A stretch of 47,997 nt of DNA, taken from the NCBI RefSeq assembly GCF_014648875.1, contig NZ_BMRY01000020.1:1-47997 (forward strand). The letters are read 5' to 3'. The translations under genes were made by a program, and so were the position numbers. Of this stretch, positions 8,501 to 20,500 are shown in pieces. The notes below the pieces were generated by a model. That model was given only the letters and a program-made list of their open reading frames with translations, did no database searches and had not been told where the DNA came from. The DNA comes from Streptomyces parvus. Its GTDB lineage: Bacteria; Actinomycetota; Actinomycetes; Streptomycetales; Streptomycetaceae. How positions within the stretch are numbered: position 1 is the stretch's first letter; every line of letters begins with the position of its first letter.

Positions 8501-11500
8501 AGCAGCCGGAACACCGCCACCTCGACGGCGAACAGCCCGGCCTGCGCCCACACCGTCTCATCGAGCCCGTCACCGCCGAAGACGACATCACGCACCGGGC
8601 GTTCCAGGTGCGGTTCCAGCTCCGCGCAGACCGCGTCGAAAGCATCGGCGTACACGGGGAACGTCTCGTACAGTCCCCGTCCCATACCGGCGCGCTGTGC
8701 ACCCTGCCCCGTGAAGAGGAACGCGGTTCGGCCTTCGCTGGTCGTCTCCGAGATCAGGTCGGTGGCTGGTTGGCCGGTGGCGAGTGCGGTGAGGCCGGTC
8801 AGGAGGTCGTCGTAACCGTCGCCCGTGACGACCGCGCGGTGCTGGAGGTCGGCGCGGGACAGCAGGGACCTGGCGATGTCCGTCGCCGGCTCCGGGTGTG
8901 TGGAGAGGGTGTCGTGCAGTCGCCCGGCTTGTGCGGCGAGTGCGGTGGCGGTGCGGCCGGATATCAGCCAGGGCGGTGTCGTTCCGTCGGCCGGGTGGTC
9001 GGTCGGGGGTTGTTGCTCCGCCGGGGCCGGTTCGGCTTCCAGGATGATGTGGGCGTTGGTGCCGCTGATACCGAAGGAGGAGACGCCTGCTCGGCGTGGG
9101 CGGCCCGTTTCTGGCCACGGTCGCGTCTGGGTGAGCAGTTCCACCGCGCCGGCCGACCAGTCGACCTGGGTGGTGGGCTCATCGGCGTGCAGTGTGGGCG
9201 GCAGTGTGCCGTGTCGTAGCGCCATCACCATCTTGATCACGCCTGCGACACCGGCGGCGGCCTGGGTGTGGCCGATGTTCGATTTGATCGAGCCGAGCCA
9301 GAGCGGCCGGTCGGTGTCGCGGTCCTGGCCGTAGGTCGCGAGCAGGGCCTGGGCCTCGATGGGGTCGCCGAGTTTGGTGCCGGTTCCGTGGGCCTCGACC
9401 GCGTCCACTTCCGTCGGTGACAGTCGGGCGTCGGCGAGTGCCTGTCGGATGACGCGCTGTTGGGAGGGGCCGTTGGGGGCGGTGAGGCCGTTGGAGGCGC
9501 CGTCCTGGTTGACCGCGCTGCCGCGCACCACCGCGAGGATCTCGTGGCCGTTGCGGCGGGCGTCGGAGAGCCGCTCCACCAGGAGTACGCCGACGCCCTC
9601 GCCCCAGCCCGTGCCGTCCGCGTCGGCGGAGAAGGCTTTGCAGCGGCCGTCGTTCGCGAGGCCGCCCTGCCGGGCGAACTCGGTGAACGCCGCTGCGGTG
9701 GACATGATGGACACGCCGCCGGCGAGTGCGAGATCGCATTCGCCGCGCCGTAGGGCCTGTGCGGCGAGGTGGAGTGCCACGAGGGACGACGAGCACGCCG
9801 TGTCGATGGTGAGTGCGGGTCCTTCCAGGCCGAAGGCGTAGGAGACCCTGCCGGACAGTACCGCGGCCGCGTTGCCGGTGGCGGTGTGGGCGTCGAGGCC
9901 TTGGTCGTCGGATCCGGCCAGCACTACGGGGTAGTCCTGTCCGTTGGTGCCGACGAACATTCCGATGGATCGGCCGCGCACCGCGTGCGGGTCGATTCCG
10001 GCGGATTCGAAGGTTTCCCACACGGTTTCGAGGAGCAGCCGTTGCTGGGGGTCCATGGCCATGGCTTCGCGCGGGCTGATTCCGAAGAGTCCGGCGTCGA
10101 ATTCCGCGGCTCCGTCGACGAAACCGCCGCGCAGTGCGAGGGAGCCGGGCAGTGCGGTGAGGTCCCAGCGCCGGTCGGTGGGGAAGGTGGTCATGGCGTC
10201 CACCTTGCCGATGAGCAGGTCCCACAGTTCGTCGGGGTTGCCGACGCCGCCGGGCAGTCGGCACGCCATGCCGACGAGTGCCAGCGGCTCGTCCGGCTCG
10301 GTGGTGGTTCTCGTCGGGGTTTGGGTGGCCGGTGTCCGCGGCTGTTCGTTGCCGGGGAGTTGTTCGCCGAGGAACTGTGCCAGCTCTGTGGGGGTGGGGT
10401 GGTCGAAGACCAGGGAGGCGGGCAGTCGCAGTCCGGTGCTTGTGCCGGCGAGGTTGCGGAGTTCCACGGCTGCCAGCGAGTCGAAGCCGAGGTCCCGGAA
10501 TGCCTGGCCGGCGCCGACCGCTTCCGCCGAGTCGTGTCCCAGTACGGTTGCCGCCCATGTGCGGACCGCTGCGAGCAGCAGTGCGTGGCGTCGGCCTGCG
10601 GGTGCTGCGGTGAGTTCCGCGCGGAGCTGTGTGGCGGGTGTGGTGTTGGTGGCCGGGGTTCGGGCGGAGGCTGCTTCGGGCAGTTCGGTGAGCAGTGGGC
10701 TGGGGCGTGTGGCGGTCAGTGCGGCGGCGTAGCGTGGCCAGTCGATGTCGGCGATCATCGGGTCCTGGTCGCCGGTGGTGAGGGCTCCTGCCAGGGCGGT
10801 GAGGGCCAGTTCGGGGTCTAGTGGGGACAGGCCGCCGCGTCGTAGCCGGTCGGTGACCGTCTGGTCGCCTGCGGCCATGCCGTCCTGGGCCCAGGGTCCC
10901 CAGGCGATCGAGGTGCCGGGGAGTCCTCGGTGTCGGCGGCCGTGCATCCATGCGTCGACGAAGGCGTTGGCGGCGGCGTAGTTGCCCTGTCCGGCGCTGC
11001 CGAGTGTCGCGGCGAGCGAGGAGAAGGCCACGAAGAAGTCCAGTTGTGCTCCGTGGGTCGCTTCGTCCAGTGCGACGAGTCCGGAGGCCTTCGCGGCGAG
11101 GACGGTCTGGAAGCGTTCGGGGGTGAGTGTGTCGAGTGTGCCGTCGTCCAGTGTTCCGGCGGCGTGGACCACTCCGATCAGTGGGTGCTGGGCGGGGAGG
11201 CGCTCAAGTACGCCGGTCAGTGTGGTGCGGTCGGTGATGTCGCCGGTCTCGACGGTGACCTGGGTGCCGCGGTTGGCGAGTTCGGCGACGAGTTCGGGTA
11301 TGCCCGGTGCCCGGGTGCCGCGTCGGCCGATGAGGACGATGTGGGGTACGCCTCGGTCGGAGAGCCAGCGGGCGGTCATCGTGCCGAGTGCTCCGGTGCC
11401 TCCGGTCACCAGTACGGTGCCGGGCCGGGATGGTGACCATGGGGTGTTGTCGGTGGTTTCCGCGCGCACCAGGCGGCGGCCGTAGACGCCGGCTGCGCGT

Positions 11501-14500
11501 ACCGCTATCTGGTCCTCGCCGGTGTCTCCGCCGAGGATGGCGGTGAGGCGTGCTCCTGCTCGGGTGTCCAGTACGGCCGGGATGTCGAGGAGGCCGCCCC
11601 AGCGGTCGGGGTGTTCCCGTGCGGCGACGCGGCCGAGTCCCCAGATCTGTGCGGGTTGCGGGGCGGGGGCGGTGTCCGACGGTCCGACCGAGACGGCGCC
11701 GGTGGTGAGTGCCCAGAGGGGGGCGTCGATTTCGGCGTCGCCGAGGGCTTGGAGCAGGCGCAGGGTGAGGTGGAGGGCGGCGGGTGTTTCGGGGTGCGGG
11801 GTTGCGTCGTCCGCCCAGGCGGCGAGCGAGATCACTCCGCTGACCGGGCCGGCCTCGGCGAGTTGCGCGGCGAGGGCTGATCGGTCCGTGCTGGTGGGGG
11901 TGAGGTGGATGGTTTCGGCGCCCGCGTCGGTGAGTGCGCGGGACAGTTGGTGGGTGGGGGCGGGGGTCGGCTGGTTTTCGGGGGTGATCACCAGCCAGCG
12001 GCCGGTCAGTGCGGGGGTTGTGGGCAGGTCGGGGATCGGGCGCCAGGTGGTGAGGTAGCGCCAGGAGTCGACTGCGGACTTCTTCTGCTGGTGTCGCCGC
12101 CATGTGGACAGCATCGGGAGTGCCGCGCCGAGCAGGTCCGGCGTGCTGGGGTTGTCCAGGAGATCGGCGAGTGCGTCGATGTCCTGGTGTTCGATGGCGT
12201 CCCAGAAGCGGGAGTCCGTCGTGTGGGGGGCTGGTTGTGTGGCCGCGGTGGTGCGCGGCCAGTACCGGTCGCGTTGGAACGGGTAGGTGGGGAGGGTGGT
12301 GCGGCGGCCGGCGGGGGCGAGTGCGGACCAGTCGGTGTTCGCGCCGTGGGTCCACAGCCGGGCGAGGGCCTGTAGCGCGGTGGTGGTGTCGTCGCGGTCG
12401 GCTCGGAGGATCGGGGCGGTGGTGGCGGCGATGTCGGTCTGTTGGGCCATCCCGCACAGCACCGCGTCCGGGCCAAGTTCCACCAAGCGGGTGGTGCCTT
12501 CCTGTCGCAGGGCGTCGATTCCGTCGGCGAAGCGGACGGTTTCGCGGACTTGTCGTACCCAGTAGTCCGGGCTGGAGAGGAGTCCGGGCTCGGCGAGCCG
12601 GCCGGTGAGGTTGGACACGAGGGGGATGCGTGGCTCGGCGAAGCGGGTCTTCTTCAGTACGGTGGCGAATTCGGCGAGCATGGGTTCCATCAGGGCCGAG
12701 TGGAAGGCGTGGGAAACGGTGAGCCGGCTGGTCCTGCGTCCCTGGGCCGACCAGGTCGCGGCGAACTCGTCGATCGTCCGGGTGTCGCCGGAGACCACCA
12801 CCGAGGTCGGACCGTTGACGGCGGCGATGTCCAGGCGGCCTTCGGTCGTAGCGGTGGCCTCGGCCTCGGTGGCTTCCACCGCGAGCATGGCCCCGCCTGC
12901 GGGGAGCGCCTGCATCAGGCGGCCGCGTGCGGCGACGAGCCGGCAGGCGTCGGTGAGTGAGAACACCCCGGCGCAGTGGGCGGCCGCGATCTCGCCGACT
13001 GAGTGCCCGAGCAGGACGTCCGGGGCCACGCCCCAGGACTCCAGCAGCCGGAACACCGCGACCTCGACGGCGAACAGCCCGGCCTGCGCCCACACGGTCT
13101 CATCGAGTCCGTCGCCGTCGAAGACGACATCACGCACCGGGCGTTCCAGGTGCGGTTCCAGCTCCGCGCAGACCGCGTCGAAGGCATCGGCGTACACGGG
13201 GAACGTCTCGTACAGCCCCCGTCCCATACCGGCGCGCTGTGCGCCCTGCCCGGTGAAGAGGAACGCGGTTCGGCCCTGGGTCGCCTCCGCGGCGTGGGTG
13301 TGGGGGGCGGTCGAGCCGTCGGCCAGTGCGGCGAGGCCGGTGAGGAGTTCATCGCGTTCGGTGCCGATGACCGCCGCGCGGTGGTCCAGGGCGGCGCGGG
13401 TGGTGGCCAGTGACCAGGCGACGTCGTGCAGGTCGGTGTGGTGCTGGGTCATGAGTCCGCGCAGTCGTGCGGCCTGGGCGCGGAGGGCGTCGGCGGTCTT
13501 CGCGGACAGTGTCCAGCCCAGGGGGTGTGGGGTGCGTGCGGGTGCGGGCGCCTCGTCGTCGGGTGTCGGGGCGTTTTCCAGCACGATGTGCGCGTTGGTG
13601 CCGCTGATGCCGAACGAGGACACTCCGGCCCGGCGGGGCCGGCCGGTGGTTGTCCAGGGGCGTGCTTCGGTGAGCAGTTTCACCGCGCCGGTGGTCCAGT
13701 CGACGTGCGGGGTCGGTTCGTCCGCGTGGAGGGTCGCGGGGAGTATGCCGTGTCGCATGGCCATGACCATCTTGATCACGCCGGCGACGCCCGAGGCCGC
13801 TTGGGTGTGGCCGATGTTGGACTTGATGGAGCCCAGCCAGAGCGGGTGGTTGTCGTCCCGGTCCTGGCCGTAGGCCGCCAGGAGTGCCTGGGCCTCGATG
13901 GGGTCGCCCAGGCGGGTTCCGGTGCCGTGTGCCTCGACGGCGTCGACGTCGTTCGGGGTCAGGCCCGCGGTAGCCAGTGCTTGGCGGATGACGCGTTGTT
14001 GGGAGGGGCCGTTGGGGGCGGTGAGGCCGTTGGAGGCGCCGTCCTGGTTGACCGCGCTGCCGCGCACCACCGCGAGGATCTCGTGGCCGTTGCGGCGGGC
14101 GTCGGAGAGCCGCTCCAGGACCAGGACGCCTACGCCTTCGCCCCAGCCGGTGCCGTCTGCGCTGGCGGCGAAGGATTTGCAGCGTCCGTCGGAGGCCAGT
14201 CCGTCCTGGCGGTCGAATTCGGCGAACGCGGCGGGTGACACCATGACCGTCACGCCGCCGGCGAGCGCCATCTCGCACTCACCGTTGCGCAGCGCCTGTG
14301 CCGCCCAGTGCAGGGCCACCAGGGACGAGGAGCAGGCGGTGTCGACGGTGACCGCCGGTCCCTCCAGGCCGAAGGTGTAGGCCACGCGGCCGGAGATCAC
14401 GCTGTTGGCGGTGCCGACCAGGCGGTATCCGTCGGCGCCTTCGAGGTCGTCGCCCGGGCCTCCGTATCCGGAGGCGGAGGCGCCGGCGAAGACGCCGACG

Positions 14501-17500
14501 GGGCGGCCGCGCAGCGAGCGCGGGTTGAGTCCGGCGGACTCGAACGCTTCCCAGGCGGCTTCGAGGAGCAGCCGCTGCTGCGGGTCCATGGCGAGGGCTT
14601 CGCGTGGGCTGATTCCGAACAGGGCGGCGTCGAACTGTGTGGCGTCGTCGACGAATCCGCCGCGGGCGGCGGTGCCGGTCACGACGTCGCTGGGCCATCC
14701 GCGGTCGGCCGGGAACTCGGTGATGCCGTCGATGCCGTGTGCGACGAGGTCCCAGAGTTGCTCGGCGTTGCGTACTCCGCCGGGGTAGCGGGCGCTCATG
14801 CCGACGATCGCGATGGCGTCGTCCACGGCGCCGATGGTGGTGGTGGGCTGAGTGGCCGGGCCGGTGTGTTCGAGGAGTTCGGCGGCCAGGTGTTCGGCCA
14901 GTGCGGTGGGGTTGGGGTGGTCGAAGACCAGGGTGGCCGGCAGGGCCAGTCCGGTGTCGGTGCCGAGCAGGTTGCGTAGTTCGACGGCGGTGAGCGAGTC
15001 GAAGCCGAGGTCGCGGAAGGAGCGTTCCGGTTCGATTGCTTCCGGGGAGGTGTGGCCGAGGGAGACGGCGGTGCGGGCCCGGATCAGGTCGAGCAGCATG
15101 CCGTGGCGGCGGCTCTCGGGTGCTGCGGTCAGTTCGTCGCGGAAGGTCGAGCTCCGGTCGGTGGGGGTGGTGGGGGTCGGGGCCAGGGCTGTGGTGGCTT
15201 CGGGCAGGTCGGTGAGCAGTGCGCTGTTGCGGCCGGAGGTGAAGGCGGGGGCGAAGCGCTGCCAGTCGACGTCGGCGACGGTGACACAGCTCTCGTCGAG
15301 TTCCACGGCGCGTTGGAGGGCGCGGATGGCGAGGTCCGGTGCCATAGCGTTGAGGCCGTGGCGGTGGAGGTATGCCTCGGCTCCGTCCCGTCCGGCCATG
15401 CCGTCGCCTTCCCACGGGCCCCAGGCCACGGAGGTGCCGCTGCGTCCGTGTGCGCGGCGCTGTTCGACGAGTGCGTCGAGGTGGGCGTTGGCGGCGGCAT
15501 AGACGCCTTGTCCGCCGCTGCCCCAGGTGGCGGCGATGGAGGAGAAGACGACGAACAGGTCCAGGTCGGTTGTGCGGGTCAGTTCGTCGAGGTGGGCGGC
15601 GGCGGTGGTCTTGACGTCCAGGACGCGGGTGATCTCGGTTTCGTCGGTGTCGGCGAGCGGTACGGCCTGTCCGGCGCCGGCCGCGTGCACGATGCCGGTC
15701 AGGGGGTGTTGTGCGGGGATGGTGTCCAGGACGGCTGCCAGTGCTGTGCGGTCGGTGACATCGCAGGCGGCGATGGTGACCTGGGTGCCGTGGGCGGCGA
15801 GTTCGTCGGTGAGGCCGGTGGCGTTGGGGGTGTCGGGGCCTCGGCGGCCCAGGAGCAGCAGGTGTGGTGCGCCTCGTTCGGCCAGCCAGCGGGCCACGTG
15901 GGTGCCGAGGGCCCCGGTGCCGCCGGTGATGACGATGGTTCCGGTGGGTGTGTAGGGGGTGGTGGTGGGTTCGTCGGCGGTGGCGCGGGCCAGGCGGCGT
16001 CCGTAGGCGCCGGAAGTGCGTACGGCGATCTGGTCCTCGTCGGTGTCACCGGCCAGTACGGACAGCAGGATGCGGGTGGCGCGGTCGTCGAGTTCGGCCG
16101 GGAGGTCGATCAGGCCGCCCCAGCGGTGGGGCTGTTCGAGTGCGGCGACGCGGCCGAGTCCCCAGGCTTGTGCTTGGGTCACTTGGCGCAGTGGATCGGA
16201 GCGGCCGATCGACACTGCTCCGCTGGTGAGCATCCACAGGGGTGCGTCCAGATGCATGTCGTCGAGGCGTTTGAGCAGTGCGACCGATTCGGTGACCGTG
16301 TCGGTGGACGGGGCCAGGGCGATGACTCCGGTGACGTCGGCGGGGGCGCCTGGTTCCTGTCGGCCGGTTTCGCGGTCCAGCAGGGTGGCTTCGGCGCCGG
16401 CGGCGCGGAGTGCGTCGGCGAGGCGGGCGGCTTGTTCGGCGTCGGCCGGGGCGGCTGCGACGAGCCAGGTGCCGGAGAGTGTTGCGGTGGTGCTGGTGAG
16501 GTGGTTGAGCGGGGTCCAGGTGACGCGGTAGCGCCAGGATCCGATCACTGATTCCTGGTGGCGGGAGCGCCGCCACTGGGAGAGCGCGGGGATCACGGCG
16601 TTCAGGTGGAGGGATGCGTCGGGCAGGTTGATGGTGTCGGCGAGTTCGGTCAGGTCCGCGCGGTCGACGGCGGCCCAGAAGCGTGTTTCGTCGGCGTCGG
16701 CGGGGGTGGCCGGATGGGTCGTGGTCTGTGGCTGTGGCCAGTAGCGTTCGCGCTGGAAGGCGTAGGTCGGCAGCGTGGTGGGGCGGCCGGTGGGGAGTAC
16801 TGCCGGCCAGTCGATGTCGGAGCCGGTGGCCCAGAGGCGGCCGAGGGCGGTCAGGGCGGTTTCGTGTTCGTCCCGGTCGCGGCGGAGTACGGGGGCGAAC
16901 ACGGCGTCGGGGAGGCTTTGTTGTGCCAGGGTGCAGAGCACTCCGTCGGGGCCGACCTCGACGAAGCGGGTGGCGCCGTGTTCGGTCAGCTGTCGTACGC
17001 CGTCGGCGAATCGGACGGTTTCGCGTACCTGACGGATCCAGTAGTCGGGTGTGGCCGGGTCCGCGCCGGCCATGGCGGGGACGACCGGGATACGGGGTTC
17101 GGCGAAGGTCATCGGCTCGACGGTCTTCGCGAACTCGGCGAGCATGGGTTCCATCAAGGCCGAGTGGAAAGCGTGGGACACCGTGAGCCGGCTGGTCCTG
17201 CGTCCCTGGGCCGACCACTTCCCGGCGAACTCCTCGATCGTCCGGGTGTCGCCGGAGACCACCACCGAGGTCGGACCGTTCACCGCAGCGATGTCCAGAC
17301 GGCCCTGAATACCGGCGGACACCTCTTCCTCGGTCGCTTCCACCGCGAGCATGGCCCCGCCCGCGGGAAGCGCCTGCATCAGGCGGCCCCGGACTGCGAC
17401 CAGCTCGCACGCGTCAGCCAGCGTGAGGATTCCCGCGCAGTGGGCGGCCGCGATCTCGCCGACCGAGTGCCCGAGCAGAACGTCCGGGACCGCACCCCAG

Positions 17501-20500
17501 GACTCCAGCAGCCGGAACACCGCCACCTCGACGGCGAACAGCCCGGCCTGCGCCCACACCGTCTCATCGAGCCCGTCACCGCCGAAGACGACATCACGCA
17601 CCGGGCGTTCCAGGTGCGGTTCCAGCTCCGCGCAGACCGCGTCGAAAGCATCGGCGTACACGGGGAACGTCTCGTACAGTCCCCGTCCCATACCGGCGCG
17701 CTGTGCACCCTGCCCGGTGAAGAGGAACGCGGTTCGGCCTTCGCGGACGGTGCCCGGGACGACGTTGGCGGCGGGGTCGCCGCCGGCCAGTGCGGTCAGT
17801 CCCGCGAGGAGTTGGCTGTGGCCATCGCCGATGACCGCCGCGCGGTGGTCCAGTGCGGTCCTGGTGGTGGCCAGCGACCAGGCGACGTCGTGTGCGGGGG
17901 TGTCGGTTTCGGTGAGGGTGGTCACCAGGCGTTCCGCCTGGGCGCGCAGGGCTTGGGGGGTGTGCGCGGAGAGCAGCCAGCTGACCGGGCCGGGCGGGGG
18001 TGTGGGGGTGGTGCGGGAGGGTGCGGGTGCTGCGGCTTCCAGGATGACGTGGGCGTTGGTGCCGCTGATGCCGAATGACGACACTCCGGCGCGCCGGGGT
18101 CGGTCGGAGCGGGGCCAGGGGCGTGCTTCGGTGAGGAGCTCGACCGCGCCGGCCGACCAGTCGACGTGGGTGGTGGGTTCGTCGGTGTGGAGCAGCGTCG
18201 GTGGCAGTTCTTCGTTGCGCATCGCCAGGACCATCTTGATGACGCCCGCGACGCCGGCGGCGGCCTGGGTGTGGCCGATGTTGGATTTCACCGACCCCAG
18301 CCACAGCGGGCGGTCCGCGTCGCGGCCCTGGCCGTAGGTCGCCAGGATTGCCTGTGCCTCGATCGGGTCGCCGAGTTTGGTGCCCGTGCCGTGGGCCTCG
18401 ACCGCGTCGACTTCCGGTGCGGTGAGCCGCGCGTTCGCCAGGGCTTGGCGGATCACGCGCTCCTGGGAGGGGCCGTTGGGGGCGGTGAGGCCGTTGGAGG
18501 CGCCGTCCTGGTTGACCGCGCTCCCCCGTACCACGGCCAGGACTTCGTGGCCGAGCCGTTCGGCGTCGGACAACCGTTCCACGAGGAGCAGGCCGACGCC
18601 CTCGGACATTCCGGTGCCGTCGGCGCCGGAGGAGAAGGCTTTGCAGCGTCCGTCGGAGGCCAGACCGCGCTGGCGGTCGAATTCGGTGATCACTCCGGGG
18701 GTGGCGAGGACGGTGACGCCGCCGGCGAGCGCCATCTCGCACTCGCCGTTGCGCAGTGCCTGCACGGCCAGGTGGAGTGCCACCAGGGAGGAGGAGCAGG
18801 CGGTGTCGACGGTGACGGCCGGTCCTTCGAGGCCGAAGGTGTAGGCGAGCCGGCCGGATGCCACGCTGGTGGTGGTGCCGGTCATCAGGTGGCCGAGTGC
18901 GTTGTCCGGGAGTTGCATGCCGACGCCGTACTGGGCGTGGGCGGCGCCGATGAACACTCCGGTGGGTGTGCCGTGGGCGTGCGAGGTGGCGATTCCGGCG
19001 GATTCGAACGCTTCCCAGGCGGTTTCGAGGAGCAGCCGCTGCTGCGGGTCCATGGCGAGGGCTTCGCGTGGGCTGATTCCGAACAGGGCGGCGTCGAATT
19101 CTGTCGCTGCGTCGAGGAATCCGCCGCGGGCCGCTTCGGCGGCGACGATGTCCAGCGGCCAGCCCCGGTCGGTGGGGAAGGCGGTGGTCGCGTCCACGCC
19201 TTCGCGGACGAGGGGCCAGAGGTCTGCCGGGGAGGTGACGTGGCCGGGGAGCCGGCAGGCCATGCCGACGATCGCGATGGGTTCGCCGGGTGCGGTGGCG
19301 GTCGTCGGGCGGGGGGCCGGTGCGGGGGCGGGTTCGCCGCCCAGGCGGGTGCTGAGGTATTCGGCCAGGGCGGTGGGGGTCGGGTGGTCGAAGACGAGGG
19401 TGGCGGGGAGCCGGAGGCCGGTGGCGGAGTTGAGCCGGTTGCGGAGTTCGACGGCGGTGAGCGAGTCGAAGCCGAGGTCGCGGAAGGCGTGGCGGGCGCC
19501 GACGGCGTCGGCCCGGGCGTGGCCCAGTACGGTCGCGGCGTTGCCTCGGACGAGGTCCAGTACGAGGTCGCGCCGGTCGGTGGCGGACAGTGCGTGCAGT
19601 CGGGTGGCGAGCGCGGTGTGGTTTTCCTCGGTCCGGCCGGCGGCGCGCCGGCCGGCGGGGCGGATGAGGCCGCGCAGCAGTGCGGGGACCTCGCTGCTGC
19701 GGGTGAGGTCGAGGGGGATGGGCAGCAGGTGGGGGGTGTGTGATGCGGCTGCGGCGTCGAACAGTGCCAGGCCCTGTTCGGTGCGCAGGGTGGTGATCTT
19801 GCGGTTCGGGGCCGGGGTGGTGTCGTCGAGGAGGTGGCCGGTCATGGTGCTGGCCTGCTGCCAGAGGCCCCAGCCGAGGGACTGTGCGGGCAGGCCGCGG
19901 GCGCGGCGGTAGGAGGCGAGGGCGTCGAGGAAGCTGTTGGCGGCCGCGTAGTTGGCCTGGCCGCCGGTGCCGAGGGTGGCGGAGGCTGAGGAGTAGAGGA
20001 CGAACAGGGCGAGGTCGGTGTCGAGGGTGAGGTCGTGGAGGTTGACGGCGGCGTCGACCTTGGGGCGGAGTACCGCCTCGACCCGTTGGGGGGTCATGGA
20101 TGCGAAGACGCCGTCGTCGAGGATGCCGGCGGCATGGATCACGCCGGTCAGGGGGTGCTGGTCCGGTATCGCGGCGAGTACGTCGGCGAGCGCGGTGCGG
20201 TCGGCGGCGTCGCAGGCGGTGACGGTTGCTCGGGCGCCCAGGGCGTGGAGGTCGGCGAGGAGTTCGGTCGCGCCGGTGCTGTCGGCGCCCCGGCGGCTGA
20301 GGAGGGTGAGGTGGCGTACGCCGTGTTCGGTGACCAGGTGCTTGGCGAGGAGGCCGCCGAGTGTGCCGGTGCCGCCGGTGATGAGGACGGTGCCGTCGGG
20401 GTGGAGCGGCGCCGGGACGGTGAGTACGTTCTTGCCCACGTGGCGGGCCTGGCTGATGTGCCGGAATGCGGGTACCGCTTCGCGTACGTCCCATGCGGTG

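Larger units (their letters stand above)
5842..10293 (-). other. PKS3 module 5: KS-AT(malonyl)-KR(A-type)-ACP
   Basis: The KS begins DEPLALVGMACRLPGG; its active Cys (DTACSSS) is at 9793-9795, and it carries the TNGQDY loop near 9930-9960. The AT Ser (GHSVGE) is at 8458-8460, with a HAFH motif ending at 8169, which indicates malonyl-CoA. A dimerisation element (FWAAVERQDATEIA) precedes the KR. The KR has an intact GGTGALG nucleotide-binding site near 6900, catalytic Tyr at 6469-6471 and Trp eight residues before it (ATWGSGGQALY). There is no LDD, so an L-hydroxyl is predicted. The ACP Ser (LGFDSL) is at 5962-5964. Confidence 0.92.

Noticed and set aside
9458..14117. Repeats suggesting a CRISPR or satellite array
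   Set aside because: The repeated units are homologous KS and AT codons spaced by whole modules, not short repeats with spacers.
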